A DNA stretch of 64,000 nucleotides, taken from the NCBI RefSeq assembly GCF_910585845.1, contig NZ_CAJUHF010000014.1, forward strand, positions 9,486 through 73,485, written 5' to 3'. The translations under genes and the position numbers were made by a program. Shown here one piece after another: positions 55,710 through 64,000 of this stretch. The notes beneath the pieces are model-generated. The model saw nothing but the letters and a program-made list of their open reading frames with translations. It did not search any database and had not been told where the DNA came from. The first letter of the stretch is position 1, and each line of letters starts with the position of its first letter. The DNA is from an uncultured Bacteroides sp. (GTDB lineage Bacteria; Bacteroidota; Bacteroidia; Bacteroidales; Bacteroidaceae).

Positions 55710-58472
55710 TTAGAAACACAAATTAACACCAAATGTAAATTGACGCATCAAAGGATGGTAAGCTCCCACTGATTCAGGATCGGAAATGCCTTCCAGCTTA
55801 TTCACACTGAACAAATCGTAACCACGAGCAAATATTTTAGCCTTCTGCAAGCAGTGCAAACTCTTCAGCCAGTTCTCCGGCAATTGGTAGTACACTTCCA
55901 GCGTACGTAGTTTCAGATAAGATGCATCTGCCACCCACAATGAATTGGTGTTGTAATTGTTATTTGAACCAATAGTTGTCAGACGCGGTAACTTTCCGTT
56001 CGGAGTGTTTTCGCTCCAACGATTGTCATAATAGTACTGTGAAATAGTATTGTTACTAATCAGCGGACGATAAACACTTTCCGTGTTCAGCACTGTACTG
56101 TAGTTAGAAGCACCTTGGAAATAAGCCATAAAACCGAGTCCCTTATATTCTGCTCCTACATTGAATCCGTAATAAATTTCAGGACATACACTATTATAAC
56201 CTATGGCTACTTGGTCATATTCATCAATACGCTTGTCTCCGTTCTGGTCTTTAAACTTCAAATCACCCGGACGAACTTCAGACAAATACTGCTTCACTTC
56301 GCGATTGTCAATATCTTGCTGGTTTTGGTAAATGCCCTCCACCTCGTAACCGAAGATTTGGCTTACCGGACGTCCCGTACGTTTCAAGTAATCGTACGGA
56401 CGATACACTTCATCCATTTCGATAATCTTGTTACGGCTAAAACTAAACTGTCCGCCTAATTGATAACAGACATTACCGATACGATCGTTCCAGTTGGCTG
56501 CTACATCTACACCGAAAGAATTAATCACTCCGTCGTTCACCTGAGGAGCTGTGATACCCAATACAGAAGACATAATACCTGAGCCGCTCACCAAGATATC
56601 CGTACGGTGGTCATAGTATCCGTCGATAGTCAATGACAAACGATTCCAAGCCATGAAGTCGATTCCAGCATTCAGTTTATGCGACTTCTCGTATGTCAAC
56701 CCTGCCGTTGCCAAACGGCTTTCTCTTGAACCACTTAAAGCAACCGGGGTATCACCGAACAAGTAAGTACCACCTCCACCATAAGAAGGTCTGAACAAAT
56801 TTACAGCATAATCGGCACGTCCTGCCATACCATACGAAGCTCTCAGTTTCAAGGTATTCAGCCAATCAGCCTTCAGTCCATTCTCTTCTGACAAGAGCCA
56901 ACCTAATCCCACTGAGGGGAAGATACCCCAACGGTTGTCCGGATCCAGAATACTGGCTGCCGAACCAGCCAACGCGAAATCCAACAAATAGCGGTTCTTG
57001 TACGTATAGTGTGCCTGAGCCACAACGTCCATAAAGGCACGTCCAGTGTTCCGAGCACGTTGCGTTGTTTTATCCATATTATAGAACAACATGGCATTCA
57101 ACTTATGATTATTCCACGTACGGTCATAATTGACTTGCGCATTTATATTCAGGTGACGTACAACATCATTGATACCGGTATAGAATTCCAATGCGGTTTC
57201 ATTCGTCAAGACATTGTATCTGTTATTTGCACCATCCCATCCCTTAATAGCCGATTCGGAAGCAAAATCACGTACATTGGAATCTACATATTGAGCTTCG
57301 TTGTCAAAACCAATCCGGAAGCCGGCTGATAAGCCTTTAGTCAGGAAATCCAATTTTTGAGTTAACTGCATATCTGCATACAAGTTACGAACCTGCGTAC
57401 GTTCATATCCCACAGCAGAAATCAATGCCATCGGATTATTGTCATACACTGTAGTCGCTCCCCATAAATTATGACTCGTTTTCATCGGTATAGCTCCCGA
57501 AGGTACTTGATACAAAGCAGCAAAAATACCATCCGTACCATCGTAGTTGTAAGGTTCATTGTACTCGGCAAAGCTACCGCGGACACCCAATGCCAACTGT
57601 GTAGTCTTACCCAAATTAATATCCAAGTTAGTCAAAAAGTTCAATTTGGAAACTTTAAGCTGAGTAGAATAACCTTCATTGTCTTCTGTCGGTCTGTAGA
57701 TGCCTTGATCATTCACATAGTTTAACTGTGCAAAATACTTGGCAACATCACCACCGCCACGCATAGAGAAGTTAACGTTGTTCGTATAGCTATGCTCACG
57801 CAACGCTTCATTCCACCAATCCACATTGGGATAAAACTCAGGATAAGTCTGATTCTTGAAAGCATTCAATTCGCGTTCGCTGTAAGCCGGCGAAAGTCCG
57901 TCGTTTGTCCGTCCCTCATTCAGAGCTTGAGCATAAGTGTATCCATCAGCCATTTGGGGTTTATAAGTAGGTGTTCCCACTTTAAATTCATAGTCGAGCG
58001 TAATTATCGGCTTACCCGAATAACCGCGCTTCGTCTTGATGTAGACTACACCATTGGCACCGCGGATACCGTATAAACTAAGGGCGACAGCATCTTTCAG
58101 TACAGTCACAGACTCAATGTCCTGAACAACCAAATAATCGATGTCACGTTCAAAACCATCAATCAAGATAAGAGGGGTTGCGGTATTGCTGGTTCCCACG
58201 CCACGAACATAGATTGTAGCACCATCATTATATGCAGGACCTGCATTCTGTAATACTTGCAGTCCGGGAATCAATCCGAACAACGCATTGGATCCCAGCG
58301 TACTGGTCCGATGTTCGAGTACGTCTGCCGTAACCGTAGCAGCGGCAGTGGTCGACTCTTTCTGGCTGAACGAGAAACCTCGCCCATATTGCTGTATGCT
58401 GTCTGCTACCTGAGCCACTGATGCTGAAGAGAACAGTAGCCCTGCAATTAATAGCTTCATACTTTTTTCCAT
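55710..58472 (-). CDS. SusC-like transporter lacking the N-terminal regulatory-like domain (PUL2)
   Basis: The 920-residue protein has a signal peptide (MKLLIAGLLFSSASVAQ) and then goes almost directly to the plug (TADVLEHRTSTLGSNALFGLIPGLQVL, YVRGVGTSNTATPLILIDGFER, YGIRGANGVVYIKTKRG) and the barrel, ending FTFGVNLCF. The carboxypeptidase-regulatory-like domain and DUF4988-type insert seen in the other two SusC proteins are absent, making it about 150 residues shorter. A short TonB-box-like stretch may lie in residues 20-40. It pairs with the SusD encoded downstream. Confidence 0.93.
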   Translation of the reverse strand: MEKSMKLLIAGLLFSSASVAQVADSIQQYGRGFSFSQKESTTAAATVTADVLEHRTSTLGSNALFGLIPGLQVLQNAGPAYNDGATIYVRGVGTSNTATPLILIDGFERDIDYLVVQDIESVTVLKDAVALSLYGIRGANGVVYIKTKRGYSGKPIITLDYEFKVGTPTYKPQMADGYTYAQALNEGRTNDGLSPAYSERELNAFKNQTYPEFYPNVDWWNEALREHSYTNNVNFSMRGGGDVAKYFAQLNYVNDQGIYRPTEDNEGYSTQLKVSKLNFLTNLDINLGKTTQLALGVRGSFAEYNEPYNYDGTDGIFAALYQVPSGAIPMKTSHNLWGATTVYDNNPMALISAVGYERTQVRNLYADMQLTQKLDFLTKGLSAGFRIGFDNEAQYVDSNVRDFASESAIKGWDGANNRYNVLTNETALEFYTGINDVVRHLNINAQVNYDRTWNNHKLNAMLFYNMDKTTQRARNTGRAFMDVVAQAHYTYKNRYLLDFALAGSAASILDPDNRWGIFPSVGLGWLLSEENGLKADWLNTLKLRASYGMAGRADYAVNLFRPSYGGGGTYLFGDTPVALSGSRESRLATAGLTYEKSHKLNAGIDFMAWNRLSLTIDGYYDHRTDILVSGSGIMSSVLGITAPQVNDGVINSFGVDVAANWNDRIGNVCYQLGGQFSFSRNKIIEMDEVYRPYDYLKRTGRPVSQIFGYEVEGIYQNQQDIDNREVKQYLSEVRPGDLKFKDQNGDKRIDEYDQVAIGYNSVCPEIYYGFNVGAEYKGLGFMAYFQGASNYSTVLNTESVYRPLISNNTISQYYYDNRWSENTPNGKLPRLTTIGSNNNYNTNSLWVADASYLKLRTLEVYYQLPENWLKSLHCLQKAKIFARGYDLFSVNKLEGISDPESVGAYHPLMRQFTFGVNLCF

Positions 58473-58514
58473 AAGTATCTTAGTTATTTCTTTATTCTAA
58501 TCGTATTCAAATCA

Positions 58515-60344
58515 TTATTCCCATCCCGGATTCTGTACAAGACCGTATCCTTTGTTCACTTCTGAGGGTGGGAAAGCACTCAAGTACCATTTAGATGAGA
58601 AACCTCCAGGTCTCTGCCAAGCTCTTTCTGTCAACTCAGGAAATTCAAGCAGGTATTCATTTGTAGTCTTATGACGATAAATGTTGATTCCATGCAAACG
58701 CTTGGTGAAATCGGCTTCACGTTTCCAACGGATAAGGTCGAAGAAACGTACTTCCTCAAATCCAAACTCACAGGCACGTTCGCGAAGCACTTCTTCACGG
58801 AACTGTTCTTGATTCAAACCAGTCTTAAGACCACCCAAACCTACACGTGCACGTACCTTATTTACATATTCATAAGCCTTGGCATTAGGACCACCATTGG
58901 CTTCATTCAGAGCTTCAGCATATGACAGATAAACTTCTGCCAAGCGAAGGATTGGCCACTGCATCAAACGATTTTTGAATTCACCTTGGCGGTCAAGCGC
59001 AAATTTACGGACAGGCAGACCGGTATCCAAGCTGTGGCTATCCAATACACTACTTTGCCCCCAGTTAGCACCTTTCGGATAATTTTTCTTATCATCTGCT
59101 TTTTCTTTACGTATATCCGCTACACCGCTACCGAACTTATCACCATCTATCACAATCGTTTCATACAAACGGGGGTCACGGTTGATAAACGGATTCTCCC
59201 TATGTTCCGGATTGTTCCAATCAAATTCACTGCCATCTGCCATTGGGAACATATCGAAATATTCCTTCGTAGGACACCAAGCTCCCCAGCGCATAGATTG
59301 TAGCAGATAACTGTTAGAGTTCGTATAAGAATATAGACGGCATGAAATCAACATTTCCGAAGTACCACGTGTATAGTATGCATCACGGAAAGCCATCCGA
59401 TATTCACTGTTTTGTACCAAATCACAGCCACCTTCCGACATGGCATTAATAAATTCCTCACAAGCGTTTACGGCATCCTGCCAACGTTTAACATCATAGT
59501 TTCCGAACCATGTCATCAGTTTTTCAGAAGCCTCTCCCTCATAATAAGGAGTATTCGAATTAAACAACGGACTGGCAACAAATAACAGCAAACGTGTCTT
59601 CAAACCCAAAGCGGCAGAACGGGTCAATCTTCCACTCCAGTTATCTGATTCAGCCGCGCTGATAACCCACGGCAAATCCTTACAAGCAGCAGCTTCGTTC
59701 AACAACCGAACAATGAAGTCTACGTTTTCTTGCAAAGTGGCACGTGCCGGCAAGTCGGTCTCATTCGGATCAAATGAGTGGTCCACAATGGGCAACGCAC
59801 CGAAGTGACGAAGCATCTCCACATAATGAACGGCGATCATAATCTTAGCTTCTGCCTTCAATCTATTCTTTTCTGCTTCCGACATATCAGGTACCCTATC
59901 GATATTTTCTATAAGCATCCACGAATAACGTATACCAATCCATCCCGGACGAACCGTGAAACGATATTTAGTAGAACCTATATCCTTTGACGCACTATTA
60001 TCCTCGGAACCAGCATTGTACAAACCACTATAATATAACGCTTCCACTCCACCATAACCTACACAGGATTGATTCAAGTCAGTCAACCCTTCCAAAATAT
60101 TTACTCGCATTGCATTTCGACAATTGTAACCGGTTGGTACCCCATACGGCAGTGTTCCGTATGTAAGATACAAGAAACTACGGGTGTAGTCAGCAGAAGC
60201 GAAGACGGTATCTATTGTGATATCGCCACTGGGCGGCTTCTGAAGAAGCTTCTCTCCAACAGCAAAGTCCTCACATGACATCGCCATCATTGCCAGTAGT
60301 AACGACAACAGCGAACCTTGAATATATTTTTTTGTCAGTTTCAT
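58515..60344 (-). CDS. SusD/RagB lipoprotein (PUL2, first pair)
   Basis: The protein (609 residues from the ATG at 60344; an earlier ATG at 60365 touches the susC stop) has the signal MKLTKKYIQGSLLSLLLAMMAMSCED with lipobox Cys. SusD features are IMIAVHYVEMLRHFGALPIV near 175, ERACEFGFEEVRFFDLIRWKRE near 545, and the end GLVQNPGWE. It pairs with the SusC encoded immediately upstream; a second susCD pair follows 42 bases downstream. Confidence 0.95.
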   Translation of the reverse strand: MKLTKKYIQGSLLSLLLAMMAMSCEDFAVGEKLLQKPPSGDITIDTVFASADYTRSFLYLTYGTLPYGVPTGYNCRNAMRVNILEGLTDLNQSCVGYGGVEALYYSGLYNAGSEDNSASKDIGSTKYRFTVRPGWIGIRYSWMLIENIDRVPDMSEAEKNRLKAEAKIMIAVHYVEMLRHFGALPIVDHSFDPNETDLPARATLQENVDFIVRLLNEAAACKDLPWVISAAESDNWSGRLTRSAALGLKTRLLLFVASPLFNSNTPYYEGEASEKLMTWFGNYDVKRWQDAVNACEEFINAMSEGGCDLVQNSEYRMAFRDAYYTRGTSEMLISCRLYSYTNSNSYLLQSMRWGAWCPTKEYFDMFPMADGSEFDWNNPEHRENPFINRDPRLYETIVIDGDKFGSGVADIRKEKADDKKNYPKGANWGQSSVLDSHSLDTGLPVRKFALDRQGEFKNRLMQWPILRLAEVYLSYAEALNEANGGPNAKAYEYVNKVRARVGLGGLKTGLNQEQFREEVLRERACEFGFEEVRFFDLIRWKREADFTKRLHGINIYRHKTTNEYLLEFPELTERAWQRPGGFSSKWYLSAFPPSEVNKGYGLVQNPGWE

Positions 60345-60365
60345 ATTTTTTCCTTTCTTCATCAA

Positions 60366-63300
60366 TTAAAATCCAAGTTTCAATCCTAAATTCATGACCT
60401 TAACAACCGGATACATGGTGCTTGCTCCGGTACGTGCTTCCGGATCAATCACTTTTAGCTTATCAAACGTCAAAAGATTGTAACCGGTAGCATATATTCT
60501 AAGGCTACCTAAATGCATTTTTTGAAGTGCTTTCTTTGAGAAGCTGTAACCAATCTCCACATTTTTCAAACGCAGATAAGAAGCATCGCGCAACCACAAG
60601 TCGGAAGCTCGGTTATTGTGCGCAGAATTAGCAAATGTTATAGCAGGGAATTTAGCAGCATCTCCCTTTTGAGTCCAAGTGTCGGTAGTGAAATATTTCA
60701 CCAACGAGTAGTTCTGGTTAGGTCCATAAGGTGTACGGAATATATCATCCAACATACGAGATACTTTAGCAGCTCCCTGCCAAGTCATACTAAAATCGAA
60801 ACCTTTGTATGAGAATCCTAAATTGATACCTCCAGTCAGTTGAGGATAAACCGGATTTCCAATAGCACACACGTCATTCTGGTCAATCTTCATATCACCA
60901 TTCAAATCCTTGAACTTCGCATCTCCAGCGTGGGGGGCAAAGCCTGAACCATAGTCGGGTATAGTCTTCCCACGTTCTGCCTCGTAAGTTGCCACTTCGG
61001 CTTCAGAGAAGAAGCCGTCGAATTTATAACCAAAATTTTGTCCTACCGAACGACCTGTTTCCGACATATATTCATATGGTTGAGGAACTTCGTCCATAAA
61101 GACAATCTTATTCTTAGCATACGACAGACTGACACCAATGTTATAATCGAATTTTCTTACATTATCTTTCCAAGTCACGCTAACTTCATATCCTTTGTTG
61201 TTCACCTTACCGAGGTTAGCAGCAGGCATTTGTACAGCGAAGTACGTAGGGTTAGTCTTTCTTGAAATCAAGATGTCACGACGGTGTTCGATAAAGTAGT
61301 CCATATTCACTTTCAGCTTACTGTTAAGCAAATAGAGATCGATACCGTAATTCTGCTTGGCAGCAGTTTCCCAAGTAACACCCATATTTCCCAACTTTGC
61401 TTCCTGCACCACATCTACCGTGCTTGTCTTGTTTCCGAAATAAAATCCTCGAAGTGTTGTAGCAGTAATGCTACCTGAAGCACTACTACTGGAACTGATT
61501 GGAGAGGTATTGTATGCGCCCAACAAATAAAGGAAACGAGCATCAGAACTCGTTTGGTCATTACCTACGATACCGAAAGAAGCCCTAAGCTTAAGATAAT
61601 TCAGGAAGGGCTTCAAAGGCTGCATGAATTTTTCTTCAGAAACAATCCAACCTGCAGAAAAAGCGGGGAATAAACCGAAACGCTTGCCGGGTGCAAAGTT
61701 CTCAGAGCCGTTATAACCGATATTAACATCTAACATATATCGTGTATTCCAGTCATAGGTGGCACGTCCTACCAGACCTATGTAGCTTCTCGGAATATCT
61801 ACATAATAAGAAGAAGGATAGTAAGTCATGGATTCATTGTACATGACCAAACCGGTAACATGGTGCTTGCCGAAATCACGTTTGTAGTTGACAGCAGCTT
61901 CTACATACCAGTCTCTACTCTTACCTACAGATTCTGAATAGCCAAGAGTGGTTTTCTCGCCTACACGACGATAGTTTATGGAACCATCGGTATTCATGAT
62001 AGTTTCATAGTGCGGAGAAGTTCCGGTACGAACCTTGTACAAGGTCACTCCACTGTTGTATGAACCCTTCACATGCATTTTCAAGCCTTTAGTCAAGAAA
62101 TCAAGTTTCTGCTCTGCCACAAAGTCGAAGTTGAGGGTATTCCCGCCACGAGTGTTATATCCTTTACCATAGTAAGGATACAGACCATCGCGCATGTTAC
62201 CCGGTATATTGGCTATGGTCTTGGTATCCGACCAAATCCATTTGCCATCCACAAGACCAACACCGGAAAACGGAGTAGCCCAATAGATATCACGGAACAG
62301 ATAAGAAAGGTCGCCGTTTGAGTTACCTTCATAGTTCGGCTGTCTTCTATCGGTTACCCGTCCGCCGATATTCACGCGAAGCTGGGTAGTCTTCGTGACA
62401 TCCATATCCAGGTTGACACGGTAGTTATAACGGTTGTATTTGAAATTAGCGTTATAATCTGTTTCGAAAGAGCGGAACAAACCGTCTTGCGTGAACACAC
62501 CCAACGAAGCGAAATAGCGTAATTGCTTTGTACCGCCGGAGATGGTCAGGTTGTGCTGTGTCTGCAACGCAGAGCCTTTAATCAACATATCAATCCAGTC
62601 GGTATCCGGATACGCCATCGGATTGCTGCCTGTACGGAACGTTTCAATCGTTGCATCAGTAAAAGCCAATGAACCTTCGGCCACCCCATCGCGACGTTGT
62701 GCAGCCACATAGTTGGAGGCATACTCGTAACTATTAGCAAATTCAGGCATACGTGTAGGTACCTGTAGAGCCACGGAAGTAGAGAAGTTCACTTTAGCCT
62801 TACCTTCCTGTCCGCGTTTTGTGGTCACCAGAATAACACCGTTGGCACCACGAACACCAAACACAGCCGTAGCAGAAGCATCTTTCAGGATGGTGATGTC
62901 TTCCACCTCATTCGGGTCCAACTGGAAGAAAGAACGTTCTACTCCATCAACCAACATCAGCGGGCGGGACATGGATTCGGAAAGAGAACCGACACCACGC
63001 ACATAGAGTGTAGCATCATCGGCACCCGGTTGTCCGGTAGTCTGCACGGTAGATAAACCTGGCATCTTGCCCGAAAGGGCATTACCGATGCTCGAAACCG
63101 GAGTTTTCAGCACATCTTTTGCTGTGATGGAGGACATGGCACCTGTTACAGTCACTTTTTTCGTTGTACCGTATGCCACAACTTGCACTTCCTGCAATTC
63201 CTGCACGTTCTCATTCAACTCTATCTTCAGAGAAGACTGACCGGTATATACAATTTCTTTGTTATCGTATCCTACATACGACACAACAATTGTGGCGCCC

Positions 63301-63578
63301 ACCGGGACTTCCAATTTAAAGTTACCATCCAAGTCGGTGATAACTCCATTGGTGGTTCCTTTTACAAGAACACTAGCACCAATCACCGGTCCATAACTGT
63401 CTGTTACGGTTCCGGAGACCCATTTGCGATTCTGTTGTACAATAGGACTTGCAACCGAACTCTCTCCCGACACATTATTTCCGACTGGGAAAGCTACTTG
63501 TCCTAATGACAAAGACACCGCCAACATCCATACCCGTTTCTGGGGTATCTTCATTGGGAAAAAGGAGTTTTTCATCAT
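60366..63578 (-). CDS. SusC/RagA TonB-linked transporter (PUL2, first pair)
   Basis: The 1070-residue protein has a signal region, a carboxypeptidase-regulatory-like domain (about 50-130; GPVIGASVLVKGTTNGVITDLDGNF) and the plug (VVAYGTTKKVTVTGAMSSI, YVRGVGSLSESMSRPLMLVDGVER, VFGVRGANGVILVTTKRG). The outer-membrane barrel ends VMNLGLKLGF. It is the first gene of PUL2. A -7 box at 63637-63644 and a perfect small hairpin at 63614-63632 lie in the upstream leader. Start Met at 63578 or 63575. Confidence 0.95.
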   Translation of the reverse strand: MMKNSFFPMKIPQKRVWMLAVSLSLGQVAFPVGNNVSGESSVASPIVQQNRKWVSGTVTDSYGPVIGASVLVKGTTNGVITDLDGNFKLEVPVGATIVVSYVGYDNKEIVYTGQSSLKIELNENVQELQEVQVVAYGTTKKVTVTGAMSSITAKDVLKTPVSSIGNALSGKMPGLSTVQTTGQPGADDATLYVRGVGSLSESMSRPLMLVDGVERSFFQLDPNEVEDITILKDASATAVFGVRGANGVILVTTKRGQEGKAKVNFSTSVALQVPTRMPEFANSYEYASNYVAAQRRDGVAEGSLAFTDATIETFRTGSNPMAYPDTDWIDMLIKGSALQTQHNLTISGGTKQLRYFASLGVFTQDGLFRSFETDYNANFKYNRYNYRVNLDMDVTKTTQLRVNIGGRVTDRRQPNYEGNSNGDLSYLFRDIYWATPFSGVGLVDGKWIWSDTKTIANIPGNMRDGLYPYYGKGYNTRGGNTLNFDFVAEQKLDFLTKGLKMHVKGSYNSGVTLYKVRTGTSPHYETIMNTDGSINYRRVGEKTTLGYSESVGKSRDWYVEAAVNYKRDFGKHHVTGLVMYNESMTYYPSSYYVDIPRSYIGLVGRATYDWNTRYMLDVNIGYNGSENFAPGKRFGLFPAFSAGWIVSEEKFMQPLKPFLNYLKLRASFGIVGNDQTSSDARFLYLLGAYNTSPISSSSSASGSITATTLRGFYFGNKTSTVDVVQEAKLGNMGVTWETAAKQNYGIDLYLLNSKLKVNMDYFIEHRRDILISRKTNPTYFAVQMPAANLGKVNNKGYEVSVTWKDNVRKFDYNIGVSLSYAKNKIVFMDEVPQPYEYMSETGRSVGQNFGYKFDGFFSEAEVATYEAERGKTIPDYGSGFAPHAGDAKFKDLNGDMKIDQNDVCAIGNPVYPQLTGGINLGFSYKGFDFSMTWQGAAKVSRMLDDIFRTPYGPNQNYSLVKYFTTDTWTQKGDAAKFPAITFANSAHNNRASDLWLRDASYLRLKNVEIGYSFSKKALQKMHLGSLRIYATGYNLLTFDKLKVIDPEARTGASTMYPVVKVMNLGLKLGF

Positions 63579-63613
63579 TGTTTAAATTTTAAGATTAAAG
63601 AATCATATTTAGC

Positions 63614-63632
63614 AGCATAGCGTTACTATGCT
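63614..63632 (-). promoter_or_regulatory. Hairpin at the start of the PUL2 leader
   Basis: AGCATAG and CTATGCT form a perfect 7-bp stem with a CGTTA loop, directly after the -7 box and about 36 bases before the susC start. It would sit at the 5' end of the mRNA or act as an operator. Confidence 0.5.
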
Positions 63633-63636
63633 TTTG

Positions 63637-63644
63637 CAAAATTA
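63637..63644 (-). promoter_or_regulatory. -7 box of PUL2
   Basis: TAATTTTG on the minus strand fits TAnnTTTG, about 58 bases before the susC start. There is no TTTG at -33. Further upstream GGTGTGT/ACACACC (63718-63724 with 63733-63739) forms another hairpin; otherwise I see nothing until the repeat at 63860. Confidence 0.5.
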
Positions 63645-63859
63645 AACATCTTTTGTTTTTTCAGTTCCGTCTACCATTCAGAAGAAGGTATTGTATCGTA
63701 CGTGGGTCATAATAAATGGTGTGTGTACAAAAACACACCCTAAACGGACAATTATACTCCCTCCTTTCCAGCCTCCATCTACGATCAGGAAGGAGGATTG
63801 ACAGCTATATGAGGTACATTCTTCCAGGAGTATTTTCAATCCGTTGGCGGAATTTAAAT

Positions 63860-64000
63860 ATGTATCCGGAAATTTTGGAGTGGCTAAAGTTCACGTTTGT
63901 GTCGCTAAACCTTAGCTTTGTCATGCCAAACCTTAGCTTTGTCATGCTAAACCTTAGCTTTGTCATGCTAAACCTTAGCTTTAATCAAGTTCTTCTTCTA
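63860..64000 (-). repeat. Tandem hairpin repeat, copy 3 (4 units, inverted)
   Basis: Read on the minus strand, four GCTAAGGTTTAGC-type units joined by ATGACAAA are followed by GACACAAACGTGAACTTTAGCCAC. The flanks (TAGAAGAAGAACTTGATTAAA before, TCCGGATACAT after) match copy 2 at 36572-36688. The repeat reaches the window edge and may extend beyond it. Confidence 0.88.

Noticed and set aside
1..64000. tRNA, rRNA, integrase, transposase or prophage genes
   Set aside because: I looked for clover-leaf tails, conserved rRNA segments and typical protein motifs and found none; the mobile-like palindromes at 7331 and 49858 have no coding part.

Overview
The window is chromosomal DNA of a Bacteroides species. 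Evidence: an lpxD / lpxC-fabZ fusion / lpxA / miaA core block, SusC/SusD pairs, a hybrid two-component regulator, and promoters of the Bacteroides type (TTTG, about 19 bp, TAnnTTTG). I do not assign a species. I saw no tRNA, rRNA, CRISPR array, transposase gene or prophage.

1-7.4 kb (+ strand): end of an M48 peptidase, an HD phosphohydrolase, then lpxD, lpxC-fabZ, lpxA, a pRiA4b-like acidic protein and miaA. The last three gaps of this block carry AT-rich palindromic repeats. 7.4-15.9 kb: a BlaI/M56 sensor pair in which the M56 protein is fused to TonB-like and SusC-type domains; a hemerythrin-like protein overlapping a degenerate LuxR-type regulator; a minus-strand group of SPFH protein, alpha/beta hydrolase and ribbon-helix-helix protein; and an EamA transporter.

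16-36 kb (- strand): a 20-kb polysaccharide utilization locus (PUL1). It reads susC, susD, GH127, glycerophosphodiesterase, trehalase-like glycosidase, SGNH hydrolase, GH36, GH3, phosphodiester glycosidase, beta-helix protein, GH3. Two phosphodiester-cleaving families beside galactosidase, arabinofuranosidase and glucosidase families suggest a phosphodiester-containing glycan as target (inference). 37-49.5 kb: GH84 and a GH43-like lipoprotein (-), then GH2, a hybrid two-component system, a DUF6057-like membrane protein and a TolB-like lipoprotein (+). 49.5-51 kb: a strong small-RNA candidate, repeats and an MscS channel. 51.3-63.6 kb (- strand): PUL2, with tandem susCD-susCD, a surface glycan-binding-type lipoprotein and GH30.

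Two themes stand out. First, five accessory genes carry single-base lesions (four frameshifts, two in-frame TAG codons), while the housekeeping genes are intact. Second, the intergenic DNA is rich in repeats: a family of tandem hairpins present as 2, 3 and 4 units at three places, a pair of mobile-element-like palindromes, an 8-unit 22-bp minisatellite upstream of a susC, and a 22-23 bp repeat that copies the 3' end of the GH127 gene.
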